From Duganella sp. Root336D2 (GTDB lineage: Bacteria > Pseudomonadota > Gammaproteobacteria > Burkholderiales > Burkholderiaceae_D), in contig NZ_LMDB01000002.1 in NCBI RefSeq assembly GCF_001425005.1, forward strand, positions 1-64,000: a stretch of 64,000 nt of DNA, read 5' to 3'. Each line of letters opens with the position of its first letter. The first letter of the stretch is position 1. The notes under the pieces are model-generated. The model was not told where the DNA came from. It did not search any database and saw only the letters and a list, made by a program, of their open reading frames with translations. The position numbers and the translations under genes are program-made. Positions 35,860 through 48,054 of this stretch are shown here, piece by piece.

Positions 35860-36840
35860 ATGCACTTAAAACGTTTCGCTTTTGCCATCCTGGCCGCCGC
35901 AGCGCTTGCCGGGTGCCAGACTCCCACTACTACCGTTACCACCGACCTGCCGCCGCCGATCAATCCGAACGACGTGCCGCTGGTGTCGGTTGAACCTCCG
36001 GTATCGCCACCCGTGGTACCACCGGTTGCGCCGGTCCAGCGCAAGGTGAAGATCGGCCTTGCCCTGGGCGGCGGCGCCGCCCGCGGCTTCGCCCACATCG
36101 GCGTGATCAAGGCCCTGGAAGCGCAGGGCATCGTGCCCGATATCGTGGTCGGCACCAGTGCCGGTTCCGTGGTCGGCGCGCTGTACGCGGCCGGCAACGA
36201 CGCCAGGGCCCTGCAGAAAATGGCTGTCGACCTCGATGAATCGACCATTTCCGACTGGGCGCTGCCGCTGTTCGGCAAGTCTTCCGGCGTGCTGAAAGGC
36301 GAAGCCCTGCAGTCGTTCGTGAACAAAGCAGTCGGCAACCGGGTGATCGAAAAGCTCAAAATGCCGTTCGGCGCCGTGGCGTCGGACCTGAAGACCGGCC
36401 AGCCCATCCTGTTCCAGCGCGGGAATACCGGCATGGCCGTGCGCGCCAGCTCGGCCGTACCGGGCGTATTCCAGCCGGTGAAGATCGGCGACCATACCTA
36501 CGTCGACGGCGGCCTGGTGGCGCCGGTGCCGGTGCGCTTTGCAAAGGAAATGGGTGCGGAATTCGTCATCGCGGTGAATATTTCGACGCAGGCCGATACG
36601 CAGGCCACCACCTCGTCGCTGGAGGTCATCATGCAGACCTTCTCCATCATGGGCCAGCGCATCAACCAGCTGGAACTGCGCGATGCCGACATCGTGATCC
36701 AGCCGCCGCTGGGCAAGATGGGTTCGGCTGAATTCACCAACCGCACGGGCGCCATGCAGGCGGGCGAGCGGGCAACCCTGGCCGTCATGCCGCAACTGAA
36801 GCAAAAGCTGAAGGCGCGCCGCGAAACCCCGGCCCCATAA
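35860..36840 (+). CDS. Patatin-like phospholipase lipoprotein
   Basis: A 326-residue predicted lipoprotein: signal MHLKRFAFAILAAAALAGC ends in the lipobox LAGC, followed by a threonine/proline-rich linker (20-60). The patatin domain has the oxyanion loop GGGAARGFAHIGV, nucleophile Ser100 in GTSAGS and Asp216 in the DGG motif (YVDGGL), forming the Ser-Asp dyad. It likely hydrolyses acyl esters at the outer membrane or in the periplasm. It resembles the RssA/YchK-type patatins but is exported. The gene is separate from phoR by 85 bases. Confidence 0.88.
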   Translation: MHLKRFAFAILAAAALAGCQTPTTTVTTDLPPPINPNDVPLVSVEPPVSPPVVPPVAPVQRKVKIGLALGGGAARGFAHIGVIKALEAQGIVPDIVVGTSAGSVVGALYAAGNDARALQKMAVDLDESTISDWALPLFGKSSGVLKGEALQSFVNKAVGNRVIEKLKMPFGAVASDLKTGQPILFQRGNTGMAVRASSAVPGVFQPVKIGDHTYVDGGLVAPVPVRFAKEMGAEFVIAVNISTQADTQATTSSLEVIMQTFSIMGQRINQLELRDADIVIQPPLGKMGSAEFTNRTGAMQAGERATLAVMPQLKQKLKARRETPAP

Positions 36841-36859
36841 TTATCAGGAAATCGAGAGA

Positions 36860-37264
36860 ATGATCACCAAGCCAGTGCTGTCCCTGGACGACATCAAGAA
36901 AATCGCCGCAGCCGCCGAAGCGGAAGCGCTCAAGAACAATTGGGCGGTCACCATCGCCATCGTCGACGACGGCGGCCACCTGCTGTGGCTGCAGCGCCTG
37001 GATGGCGCAGCGCCGCTGTCGTCCCATATTGCACCAGCCAAGGCACGCCTGTCGGCCCTGGGCCGCCGCGAAACCAAGATTTACGAAGACATGATCAATG
37101 GCGGCCGTACTTCCTTCGTCGGCGTGCCGATGGTGGAAGCACCGCTGGAAGGCGGCGTGAATATCGTGGTGGATGGCCATACCATCGGCGCGGTAGGCGT
37201 GTCCGGCGTGAAGTCCAGCGAGGACGCGCAGATCGCCAAGGCTGGCATCGCAGCCCTGGGCTGA
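36860..37264 (+). CDS. GlcG/HbpS-family (DUF336) heme-binding-like protein
   Basis: A 134-residue protein that covers the whole GlcG/HbpS domain: LSLDDIKKIAAAAEAEA, then VTIAIVDDGGHLLWLQRLDGA and a C-terminal GAVGVSGVKSSEDAQIAKAG. HbpS in Streptomyces binds heme and senses redox stress; GlcG is found with glycolate oxidation genes. No signal peptide is present, so a cytosolic role is likely. It follows the patatin gene by about 20 bases and may be co-transcribed. The ligand is not evident. Confidence 0.85.
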   Translation: MITKPVLSLDDIKKIAAAAEAEALKNNWAVTIAIVDDGGHLLWLQRLDGAAPLSSHIAPAKARLSALGRRETKIYEDMINGGRTSFVGVPMVEAPLEGGVNIVVDGHTIGAVGVSGVKSSEDAQIAKAGIAALG

Positions 37265-37289
37265 GCGCCGGAGGGACGGCCCTCCGGCA

Positions 37290-40200
37290 TCAACTTCCTT
37301 TACTGCGCAGTATGGCCTGGGCCTTCAGGTCATGCCGCGCCAGTTCCAGCACCTTCAGCTGTTCGGCATATTCGTCCGGCGTGCACACCGCGCTGCGGTG
37401 CCGGTGCCGCAAGGTGCGCTGGACGGCGATGCTGCTGCCCAGGCGCTGGTAGCTCGCGCTGTAGCGCATCCCGGCGGCGCTGGCCTCGACATTGGAGGGC
37501 AGCGACAGCACCTCGGTGCCGGCCGGCAGTTCCAGTATGGCCTCATCCTGCGCACTGATGGCGACACAGACGAATGGCTGCGTGCGCGCCAGTTCCTGGC
37601 TGCGCAGCTGCACGGCCTGTTCGACGCCGCTGAAAATGGCGGACAGGGGCACGCCGTAGGTGCCGGCTGGCTGCAGCAGGTCTTCCAGCTCGCCCTCGAA
37701 GGCGAAGCGCTTGCCGCCGCCAGCCTTGCCGGCCTGGCTGAAGCCGAGCCGGCCACTGCCGTGCAGGCCCCGTTCGCGCAGCATGTCCGTTACCAGGTTG
37801 GCCTTCGCGTCCCTGGCGATGTGCTCGACCGCATACTGCAGGCGGCTGCTGTTGCTGCCGCTGGCCAGGTTTTCGCCCTTGAATTGCGTGCCGCCGCCGG
37901 CAGCGGCGCGGTAGCGCATGCGCGTCACCACTTTCTGGCTGAGGTCGGGCGGGGTATGGGCAATCTTTCCGCTTCGGGTCAGCAGCACGTCCTTGTCGCT
38001 GTCGCCAATGGGCAGGCTGCCGGCGGCGCTTGCGCTGTCGGTGGAGTCGAGGAACAGGTCCAGCGTGGGGATATAGGTGATCACATGGTTGAAGCCTGCG
38101 GGCACTTTGGCCAGTACGAAGGAGTCGCCCGCATTGACCAGCGCAGGCGTGCTGGCGATGCCGGCGCTTGCCAGCATGGCCTCCATCAGCACCGCGTGGT
38201 CCTTGCAGTCCCCGAAGCGGCGCGCCAGCACTTCATCGGCGGTGTGCGGGACGACGCCGCCGGCGCCAAGGTACAGCGCCACATAACGGATATTGGCGCG
38301 CACCCATTCGTGGATGGCGGCCGCTTTTTGGCGTTCGCCTTTGCGGCCTGCGACCAGTTTCGCCGCCAGCGCGCGTACGGCAGGCCCGGCTTGCGTCTTG
38401 TCGCGGAAGCGCGACTCGAATGCCTGGGCCATCTCGGCATAGTTGGCGAAAGTCGAAATGAACAGGCGCGGCCCGTAGTCGGTGAAGTCGACGGCTTCCG
38501 ACTCGCGGCGCCGGTAGGCATACGGTTTCATGGTCCAGTGATAGCGGGTATAACCGTCGGCGCTGACGGGCGCCTGCGCGATGAAGTCGCCGCGTGCGTC
38601 CGCGTACACGGTACGGCCGGACGGAACGGCCACGATGATTTCATGGCCCTCGCCTGGCAGCATGTTGAGCGGGGTGTGGCTCATGACCATCTGGCCCGGA
38701 TAGAGCTGTTCGCGCGCGTGGAAGCGGACATGGAACACCACGCTGTCCTCGCTTTCCAGCTGGGGAAAGACGATGCTGCGGGCGCGGCGGTCCTCCAGCA
38801 TCAGGGGCCCGAAAGATGCGGCTTCGGCCTGGTCCACAATGGAAGAGGCGGGAACGTCGATGCGCGTTCCATCCGCCTTCAGCGTATAGGCTTCCAGCAC
38901 CTCGACGGTTTCCAACGTGGCGTTGTAGCTGAAGCGCTGCAGCGCCATCTTGGCAATACCGCCGACGCGGTTGATTCTGATGCGGGCTCTGATGTCGACA
39001 TCCGAGCTGCCATCGGCATGCAGGATGGAGTTGTGCCGGTGCTGCTCAATTGTCAGGTCCTGGTCGGTGACATCGGCGCTGCCGGTGCTGGCCTGGGTTA
39101 TTGGCGCAGGCGCCGCCTGGCCTGAACGCAGCACCAGGTGGCTGCGCAAGTCCTGTGCAATGGCATCCAGCGTCGGTTTCATGCGCGTGAAATCCTCCGG
39201 GCGGCAAACGCGTCCCGCCTGGTGCGCCAGCAGGCGCCGCCTGGCCACGATGTCGGCGCCGTCGCGCTGGTAGCTGGCGCGGTAGTCGAAATAGTCGTCG
39301 TGCAGGTGCAGGCCTGGCGGCATGGACAGCAGTTCCACGCCAGCGTCGAGCTTGTAGCGGACCTGTTCGGTGACTTCGTAGGCATGGCAGGCGAAGGGGC
39401 GCAGCCTTTGCTTTTCGCGGCGCAGCGTGTCGATGCCCGAAGCCAGTGGCGCCAGCAGGTTGCCGTCGATCGCGGCTGCGGCGGTGCCGGGAAAGCTGGC
39501 GAAGTCCTTGCCGTGCGCATTGACTTTAACCAGGTAGCTGTCGCCGCTGCCGTTCTCATCGCCCTTGTCGAGGGTACCGCTGCCGCGCAGGTTGTGGCGA
39601 GCCAGCAGGTTGCCCACATAGGCCGCCGCATCGTGCACCGCGCGCATATTGCCGCGCTGGATGCTGCTGGAGGCGCCGAGGAAGGTATTGGCCATGCTGT
39701 AGTCCGCGCTGCCATCGGCGTGCACTTCGATGGTGGTGTCGCTGCGCTGTATGTCGCGCTGCTGTGAAGGCGTCTGCGCAACCTCGCCGCTGCCGGCCAG
39801 CAGGGCGGGTTTTCCCATCAGCCAGTAGGAAAGATAGCCCGACGCCGGCGTGATCGCGGAAGGGTCGATGAACCAGTCGCTGGCTGGAACATACAGCAAT
39901 ACCCCGCTCATCAGGTCGGGCATCGCTACCGAGGATAGCGTGTACATCGCGCCCCAGTTGACCAGGGCCGGCTGGGACTTGATATTCTGGCTGGCCAGCA
40001 TTGCCTGCAGCAGGACCACGCAATCGCGCATATCGCAGTAGCGGCTTGCCAGGACTTCGCCCGCCTGGCGCGGAGCCGTGCTGCGCGCGTCGTTGAAATT
40101 GACGTCCACATGGCGCAGGTTATTGCGCACCCAGTCGGCCAGCAGATTGACTTTGGCGCGCATGCCGGTGGCCTTGCCGACGATTTCGCCTGCCTTGGCG

Positions 40201-40949
40201 TCGACCTCGGGCGTGGGCTGCGCGGCCGGCTCCAGCAGGGCGCCGAAGGCGCGCGCCAGTTCCGCATGGCTGGAAAAGGTGGTTACCATCATGCGCGCTT
40301 CGGTGTCGACGCGGGCTACCGCGCCGGATTCGTGCGGCGCGGCCGGGACCCCCTCGAAGTCCCATTGGTAGACCTGGTAGCCGTCCTCCTTGCGCACCGG
40401 CAGTGCCTTGAAGCCGCGCGCATCGGAATGCAGCGCCATGCCTTGCGGAACGCGGTAGATATAGCTCGCATGGCCGATGCGCTCCTGTTCGGGGGCGTTG
40501 TAGTCATTGAACTGGCCGGCGAACACCGGCGTGCGGCGTTTGATGCGCACGCGGTAGGCCACGCGGTCGCCGACGCCGACGTTGGGGAACAGGATCACCT
40601 TGTTTTGCAGGTCCAGGTATTCGGGCGCGTTGGCCGAGGCGGGCGCCTGCTGCTCGCGGATGGCGGCTGCTTCCACTTTCAAGCGCTTGCCGTTGGCCTT
40701 GACTGTCTCGGCCGAGACGATCTCAATATCTTCGCAAGCACGGTTGAAGCTGACGATGCGGTTGGCGCCATCTGCCAGGCTGGCCGCTTCATTGATGCGT
40801 ATCTGGTAGGCCAGGTCGAGCTGGTAGCTGCCATCCTTCTCGATCCTGATGTCGAAGTGCTTCTTTTCAAATGTCAGGCCGCTGCTGCGGCCATCGGCGC
40901 CCAGCGCAGGCAAGGAAAGGAACAGAAAACACAGGGCGAGCAGGCGCAT
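37290..40949 (-). CDS. Tandem DUF3857-transglutaminase exported protein, first catalytic site lost
   Basis: A 1219-residue protein with signal peptide (MRLLALCFLFLSLPALG). It is an internal duplication: DUF3857 plus transglutaminase-like core at about 25-380, and again at about 640-1000. The second copy has a full papain-like triad (Cys915 in GDCKDHA, His955 in FNHVITY, Asp968 in FLDST). In the first copy the cysteine is replaced by Met307 (CDMRDC) and the histidine region reads LMSGVLLYV, so it should be inactive. It probably works in the periplasm on peptides or cell-wall material. The substrate is unknown. Confidence 0.82.
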   Translation of the reverse strand: MRLLALCFLFLSLPALGADGRSSGLTFEKKHFDIRIEKDGSYQLDLAYQIRINEAASLADGANRIVSFNRACEDIEIVSAETVKANGKRLKVEAAAIREQQAPASANAPEYLDLQNKVILFPNVGVGDRVAYRVRIKRRTPVFAGQFNDYNAPEQERIGHASYIYRVPQGMALHSDARGFKALPVRKEDGYQVYQWDFEGVPAAPHESGAVARVDTEARMMVTTFSSHAELARAFGALLEPAAQPTPEVDAKAGEIVGKATGMRAKVNLLADWVRNNLRHVDVNFNDARSTAPRQAGEVLASRYCDMRDCVVLLQAMLASQNIKSQPALVNWGAMYTLSSVAMPDLMSGVLLYVPASDWFIDPSAITPASGYLSYWLMGKPALLAGSGEVAQTPSQQRDIQRSDTTIEVHADGSADYSMANTFLGASSSIQRGNMRAVHDAAAYVGNLLARHNLRGSGTLDKGDENGSGDSYLVKVNAHGKDFASFPGTAAAAIDGNLLAPLASGIDTLRREKQRLRPFACHAYEVTEQVRYKLDAGVELLSMPPGLHLHDDYFDYRASYQRDGADIVARRRLLAHQAGRVCRPEDFTRMKPTLDAIAQDLRSHLVLRSGQAAPAPITQASTGSADVTDQDLTIEQHRHNSILHADGSSDVDIRARIRINRVGGIAKMALQRFSYNATLETVEVLEAYTLKADGTRIDVPASSIVDQAEAASFGPLMLEDRRARSIVFPQLESEDSVVFHVRFHAREQLYPGQMVMSHTPLNMLPGEGHEIIVAVPSGRTVYADARGDFIAQAPVSADGYTRYHWTMKPYAYRRRESEAVDFTDYGPRLFISTFANYAEMAQAFESRFRDKTQAGPAVRALAAKLVAGRKGERQKAAAIHEWVRANIRYVALYLGAGGVVPHTADEVLARRFGDCKDHAVLMEAMLASAGIASTPALVNAGDSFVLAKVPAGFNHVITYIPTLDLFLDSTDSASAAGSLPIGDSDKDVLLTRSGKIAHTPPDLSQKVVTRMRYRAAAGGGTQFKGENLASGSNSSRLQYAVEHIARDAKANLVTDMLRERGLHGSGRLGFSQAGKAGGGKRFAFEGELEDLLQPAGTYGVPLSAIFSGVEQAVQLRSQELARTQPFVCVAISAQDEAILELPAGTEVLSLPSNVEASAAGMRYSASYQRLGSSIAVQRTLRHRHRSAVCTPDEYAEQLKVLELARHDLKAQAILRSKGS

Positions 40950-41079
40950 TGAAAGCAGAAAGTGGTGAAATTGCTATTTTAGCACTTCTTTTCAGCAACT
41001 TTTTAGGTCCATATTTCTGCCCTGACGTAACTCTTGCAAATGAGGCAAGGCATTCCTAGAATACATGCAAGGGGGAATT

Positions 41080-41778
41080 ATGAGACCTGTGGTCGCCATG
41101 CTGCTTTGCCCAATCATCCTGTCGCTGCCGCTGCCGCTGCCGCTGCATGCTGAAGAGCTGCAGCTGTCCGTCATCTCGCGCAGCACCACCCACGCCGACC
41201 TGTGGAAAGCGGCGGAAGTGGCCTTCCAGCGCGCCGGCGTCACTGCGGTAGTGCGCGAAGTTTCTCCTGAGCGTTCCGCCGTGCTGGCCAATGAAGGCGC
41301 CACCGATGGCGACGTGGGCCGCTCTTCAGGCCTGGAAAAAAACTTCCCCAACCTGGTCCAGATACCTGAGCCGATCTACCAATACGCGCCCACTGCGTTT
41401 TCCTATAAGCGTTTTGATGTGGCGGCTGGCTGGGAGTCGCTGCGCTCGCACACCGTCTGTATCCGGCGCGGCCTGCGCCAGACCGACCAGCGCACCAAGG
41501 ACATGACGCGCCAGGTGCTGGCCGACGAGTCGACCATGCTGCGCATGCTGGCCGCCGGCGGCTGCGACGTCGCTGTCATGGAGCGCAATAACGCACTGGC
41601 GCGCGCCGCCATGACGGCGGAGCCGCCGCTGCAACGGCTGCTGCCGCCGATGGAAGTGATGCCGCTGTATATCTACCTGCACAAAAGCCATGCGGCACTG
41701 GTACCCAAGGTGAGCGCCGCCCTGAAGCAGATGCGGGCCGACGGCACCATGCATAAACTGCTCGGCGAAGGGGAGTAG
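41080..41778 (+). CDS. Periplasmic solute-binding-protein-like protein, paralogue 1
   Basis: A 232-residue exported protein (signal MRPVVAMLLCPIILSLPLPL) resembling small family-3 solute-binding or ABC-type amino-acid binding proteins. Shared features are the two-lobe pattern with HADLWKAAEVAFQRAG, LANEGATDGDVGR and the C-terminal PLYIYLHKSHAALVPKV. The ATG at 41080 is chosen because AGGGGGA lies just before it. The next gene is a paralogue starting 2 bases after its stop. No transporter genes lie beside them. The ligand is unknown. Confidence 0.72.
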   Translation: MRPVVAMLLCPIILSLPLPLPLHAEELQLSVISRSTTHADLWKAAEVAFQRAGVTAVVREVSPERSAVLANEGATDGDVGRSSGLEKNFPNLVQIPEPIYQYAPTAFSYKRFDVAAGWESLRSHTVCIRRGLRQTDQRTKDMTRQVLADESTMLRMLAAGGCDVAVMERNNALARAAMTAEPPLQRLLPPMEVMPLYIYLHKSHAALVPKVSAALKQMRADGTMHKLLGEGE

Positions 41779-41780
41779 CC

Positions 41781-42422
41781 ATGCGTATCCTGGCCGCCTT
41801 GCTGTGCGCGCTGGTATCGGCGCCGCTGCGGGGCCAGGACTTGCAGCTGTTCGTCATCCCTGACACGCCGGCCCATATGGAGGCCTGGAAAACCGTCGAG
41901 GCGGCGGCGAAACGCGCCGGCGTGCGGGTCCAGGTGCGCGCCCTGTCGTCTGAACGCGGCATGGTGCTGGCCAACGAGGGCAAGCTCGATGGCGCCGTCG
42001 GCCGCACCATGCTGGCTGCCAGCGCCTATTCACAATTGGTGGCGGTACCGGAGCCGGTCTATCTGTATGCGCCGACTGCCTATTCCTACAAGAAGATCGA
42101 TGTATCGCAAGGCTGGAAATCCCTGCGCGGCCATACCCTGTGCGTGCGGCGCGGCTACAACTTTACCGAGGAACGCACCGCCGGCATGCCGCGGCAGCGC
42201 CTGGATAACGATGCGTCGCTGCTGCGCATGCTGAAGGCCGGCGGCTGTGACATTGCCGTCATGGGGCGCGGCAATAAGGAGGTAAGGGCGATGCAGGAGC
42301 ACGACGCGGACCTGCTGCAATTGCTGCCACCCCTGGAAGAAGTGCCGCTTTACCTGTTCTTGCACAAACGCCATTCGACGCTGGTGCCACGATTGGCCGA
42401 GGCCCTTCGCCAAGGGCGCTGA
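41781..42422 (+). CDS. Periplasmic solute-binding-protein-like protein, paralogue 2
   Basis: A 213-residue exported protein closely parallel to the gene before it: HMEAWKTVEAAAKRAGV, LANEGKLDGAVGR, PTAYSYKKIDVSQGWKSLRG, and PLYLFLHKRHSTLVPRL line up in the same order. This is a tandem duplication. A signal peptide is present (MRILAALLCALVSAPLRG). These proteins may be orphan sensors or binding proteins rather than transporter parts. carA begins about 190 bases later and is probably separately transcribed. Confidence 0.72.
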   Translation: MRILAALLCALVSAPLRGQDLQLFVIPDTPAHMEAWKTVEAAAKRAGVRVQVRALSSERGMVLANEGKLDGAVGRTMLAASAYSQLVAVPEPVYLYAPTAYSYKKIDVSQGWKSLRGHTLCVRRGYNFTEERTAGMPRQRLDNDASLLRMLKAGGCDIAVMGRGNKEVRAMQEHDADLLQLLPPLEEVPLYLFLHKRHSTLVPRLAEALRQGR

Positions 42423-42436
42423 TGCTCGGCCGGGGC

Positions 42437-42465
42437 TTGCCGGCGAAGGAACTTTGGGTTATAAT
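42437..42465 (+). promoter_or_regulatory. Sigma-70 promoter of carAB
   Basis: TTGCCG at 42437-42442 and a perfect TATAAT at 42460-42465 are 17 bases apart, 145 bases before the carA start. Initiation near 42472 would make a leader of about 138 bases. Confidence 0.65.
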
Positions 42466-42471
42466 TCAAAG

Positions 42472-42609
42472 GTTTAGCCAATTACCATTCGACCGTAGCG
42501 CCTACCTCACACATCCATCATCATCTGACCTGCGAGCCCGGCATTGCGCCCGGTCGTCCCGTGGGTTGTCTGAGTGGCGTCGCTACGGTAACTTAATCAG
42601 GAGTTGCCC
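42472..42609 (+). promoter_or_regulatory. Structured 5' leader of carA
   Basis: ACCGTAGCG (42492-42500) pairs perfectly with CGCTACGGT (42581-42589), enclosing a smaller CTCA/TGAG pairing and a GC-rich hairpin region with several CCCGG and CCCGT units. The closing stem ends 10 bases before the AGGAG ribosome site at 42599-42603. A translational or pyrimidine/arginine-responsive control element is possible, but I recognise no known riboswitch class. Only base pairing supports this. Confidence 0.45.
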
Positions 42610-43785
42610 TTGCCGCCATTTTTTTCTGGCCCAGCCGTTCCAGCCATCCTGGCACTAGCCGACGGAACAATCTTTAAAGGTATTTCCATTGGCGCTGCCG
42701 GTCATACGACGGGCGAAGTCGTTTTCAATACCTCCATGACGGGTTATCAGGAAATCCTGACCGATCCATCGTATTCCCGCCAGATCGTCACCCTGACTTA
42801 CCCGCATATCGGCAACTACGGTATCAATACCGAAGACGTCGAAGCATCCAAAGTCCACGCCGCAGGCCTGATCATCCGCGACCTGCCGCTGGTAGCGTCG
42901 AATTTCCGTTCCCACCAATCGCTGTCCGACTACCTGAAGGCCGAAAACATCGTCGCCATCGCCGGTATCGACACCCGCAAGCTGACCCGCGTGCTGCGCG
43001 AGAAGGGCGCCCAGGCCGGCGCCATCGTGACCGGTGTGCAGGGCAACGAGCCGTCCGTGCAGCAGGCACTGGAACTGGCGCGCAGCTTCCCTGGCCTGGC
43101 CGGCATGGACCTGGCCAAAGTCGTCACCGCACCGGAAGTCTACGAGTGGACCGAGACCGAGTGGGAACTGGGCACCGGCTATGGCAAGGTGGCCGACGCC
43201 TGCGCGGCCCGCCAATTCCATGTGGTGGCCTACGACTTCGGCGTCAAGCGCAACATCCTGCGCATGCTGGCTTCGCGCGGCTGCAAAGTGACCGTGGTGC
43301 CGGCGCAGACTTCCGCCGCCTACGTGCTGTCGCTGAACCCGGACGGCGTGTTCCTGTCCAACGGTCCCGGCGATCCTGAGCCATGCGACTATGCCATTGA
43401 AGCGACCAAAGTCTTCATGGAGAAGAAGATCCCGGTGTTCGGCATCTGCCTGGGCCACCAGATCATGGCACTGGCTTCCGGCGCCAAGACCCTGAAGATG
43501 AAGTTCGGCCACCACGGCGCCAACCACCCGGTGCAGGACCTGGACAGCAAGAAGGTGATGATCACCTCGCAGAACCACGGTTTCGCCGTGGACGCGGACA
43601 CGCTGCCGGCCAACTGCCGCGTGACCCACGTGTCGCTGTTCGACAATTCGCTGCAAGGCTTCGCCCGCACCGACGTGCCGGCATTCTGCTTCCAGGGCCA
43701 CCCTGAAGCATCGCCTGGCCCAACCGACGTCGCCTACCTGTTTGACCGCTTCATCAACATGATGAATGCCGCGGAGAAGAAATAA
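42610..43785 (+). CDS. carA: Carbamoyl-phosphate synthase small subunit
   Basis: A 391-residue glutaminase subunit that supplies ammonia to CarB for arginine and pyrimidine synthesis. The N-terminal domain holds [14 protein letters not shown] and [12 protein letters not shown]. The class I amidotransferase domain has the nucleophile in FGICLGHQ and the catalytic His-Glu in [11 protein letters not shown]. No ATG exists near the expected start. AGGAG (42599-42603) sits 6 bases before TTG at 42610, making UUG the likely initiator; E. coli carA also uses UUG. carB follows immediately. Confidence 0.93.
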   Translation: MPPFFSGPAVPAILALADGTIFKGISIGAAGHTTGEVVFNTSMTGYQEILTDPSYSRQIVTLTYPHIGNYGINTEDVEASKVHAAGLIIRDLPLVASNFRSHQSLSDYLKAENIVAIAGIDTRKLTRVLREKGAQAGAIVTGVQGNEPSVQQALELARSFPGLAGMDLAKVVTAPEVYEWTETEWELGTGYGKVADACAARQFHVVAYDFGVKRNILRMLASRGCKVTVVPAQTSAAYVLSLNPDGVFLSNGPGDPEPCDYAIEATKVFMEKKIPVFGICLGHQIMALASGAKTLKMKFGHHGANHPVQDLDSKKVMITSQNHGFAVDADTLPANCRVTHVSLFDNSLQGFARTDVPAFCFQGHPEASPGPTDVAYLFDRFINMMNAAEKK

Positions 43786-47019
<3,234 letters not shown>

Positions 47020-47051
47020 GGCCACGTAAGTAGTACGCTTGACAATATAAC

Positions 47052-47094
47052 CACAGGGCCCGCGCTGAAGCATGGCGCGGGCTCTGTGCTTTTT
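47052..47094 (+). terminator. Rho-independent terminator after carAB
   Basis: CACAGGGCCCGCGC and GCGCGGGCTCTGTG pair over 14 bases with one G-U or mismatch, with a nine-base loop, and are followed by CTTTTT at 47089-47094. It separates carAB from greA. Confidence 0.85.
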
Positions 47095-47116
47095 AGCAAT
47101 TTGACCAGAGACTGAC

Positions 47117-47593
47117 ATGAATACCGTTCCACTGACTAAATTCGGCGCCGAACTCCTGAAAGAAGAGCTGCACCAGCTCAAAACCAAGGAACGCCGCATT
47201 GTCATCGATGCCATCGCCGAAGCGCGTTCGCACGGTGACTTGTCCGAAAACGCAGAATACGATGCCGCCAAGGAGCGCCAGGCCTTCGTCGAAGGCCGTA
47301 TCGCGGAGCTGGAAGGCAAGCTGAGCTCGGCCCAGATCGTGGACCCGACCACCCTGGACGCGGAAGGCCGCGTGGTGTTCGCCTCCACGGTGGACCTGGA
47401 AGACCTGGAGTCCGGCTCCAAAGTGAGCTACCAGATCGTCGGTACCGACGAAGCCGACCTGAAAATGAGCAAGGTTTCGGTCACCTCGCCAATCGCCCGC
47501 GCCCTGATCGGCAAGTATGCCGGCGACGTGGTGGAAGTGCAGGCCCCATCCGGCCCACGCGAATACGAAATCCTCGAAGTCCGCTACGTTTGA
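47117..47593 (+). CDS. greA: Transcription elongation factor GreA
   Basis: A 158-residue factor that enters the secondary channel of RNA polymerase and triggers cleavage of backtracked RNA. The N-terminal coiled coil (about 8-75) has the DLSENAEYDAAKERQ tip with the two acidic residues, and the C-terminal FKBP-like domain ends SPIARALIGKYAGDVVEV and PSGPREYEILEV. The next gene overlaps its stop by one base. Confidence 0.97.
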   Translation: MNTVPLTKFGAELLKEELHQLKTKERRIVIDAIAEARSHGDLSENAEYDAAKERQAFVEGRIAELEGKLSSAQIVDPTTLDAEGRVVFASTVDLEDLESGSKVSYQIVGTDEADLKMSKVSVTSPIARALIGKYAGDVVEVQAPSGPREYEILEVRYV

Positions 47594-48009
47594 TGATGCT
47601 GGCGAAAGTTCGCCTGCTGGTGGCCGCGCTGTGGGCCGGCAGCCTGTGGACGGTCGGCTACCTGGTGGCGCCGACCCTGTTTGCATCGCTGGACCGCGTG
47701 CTGGCCGGCTCGATTGCCGGCCTGATGTTCCATGCCGAAGCGATGTTGTCGCTGGGCTGCGGCGCCGCCATGGGCGTGCTGCTGTTCTTTGGCACCCGCG
47801 ACTGGACGCCCAAACGCCGCCGTTTGGTGCTGCTGATCGTGGTGGCGATGGTGATGTGCACCGTGGCCAGCCATTTCGGCATCCAGCCGATGATGGCGGC
47901 GGCCAAGGCGTCGGGCGACGCCAGCTTTGGCAAGCTGCATGGCATTTCCAGCACCATTTACCTGGTGCAGAGCCTGCTGGCAGGTTGGCTGCTCTGGAAG
48001 CAAGCCTGA
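47593..48009 (+). CDS. DUF4149 family membrane protein
   Basis: A 138-residue inner-membrane protein with four hydrophobic spans (about 6-28, 45-65, 75-95, 112-135). The pattern LVAALWAGSLWTVGYLVAPTLFASL at the start is characteristic of DUF4149 (formerly TMEM205-like). Homologues lie between greA and yhbY in other Burkholderiales. It starts at the ATG inside the greA stop (TGATG). Function unknown. Confidence 0.82.
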   Translation: MMLAKVRLLVAALWAGSLWTVGYLVAPTLFASLDRVLAGSIAGLMFHAEAMLSLGCGAAMGVLLFFGTRDWTPKRRRLVLLIVVAMVMCTVASHFGIQPMMAAAKASGDASFGKLHGISSTIYLVQSLLAGWLLWKQA

Positions 48010-48022
48010 AAGATCAAGACGT

Positions 48023-48052
48023 AAAAAAAGGCGGGGTAGCCCGCCTTTTTAA
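48023..48052. terminator. Bidirectional terminator between the DUF4149 gene and yhbY
   Basis: AAAAAGGCGGGGTAGCCCGC continues into CTTTTT, an 11-bp stem with T-runs on both strands. It serves both the rightward greA unit and the leftward yhbY gene. Confidence 0.9.
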
Positions 48053-48054
48053 TT

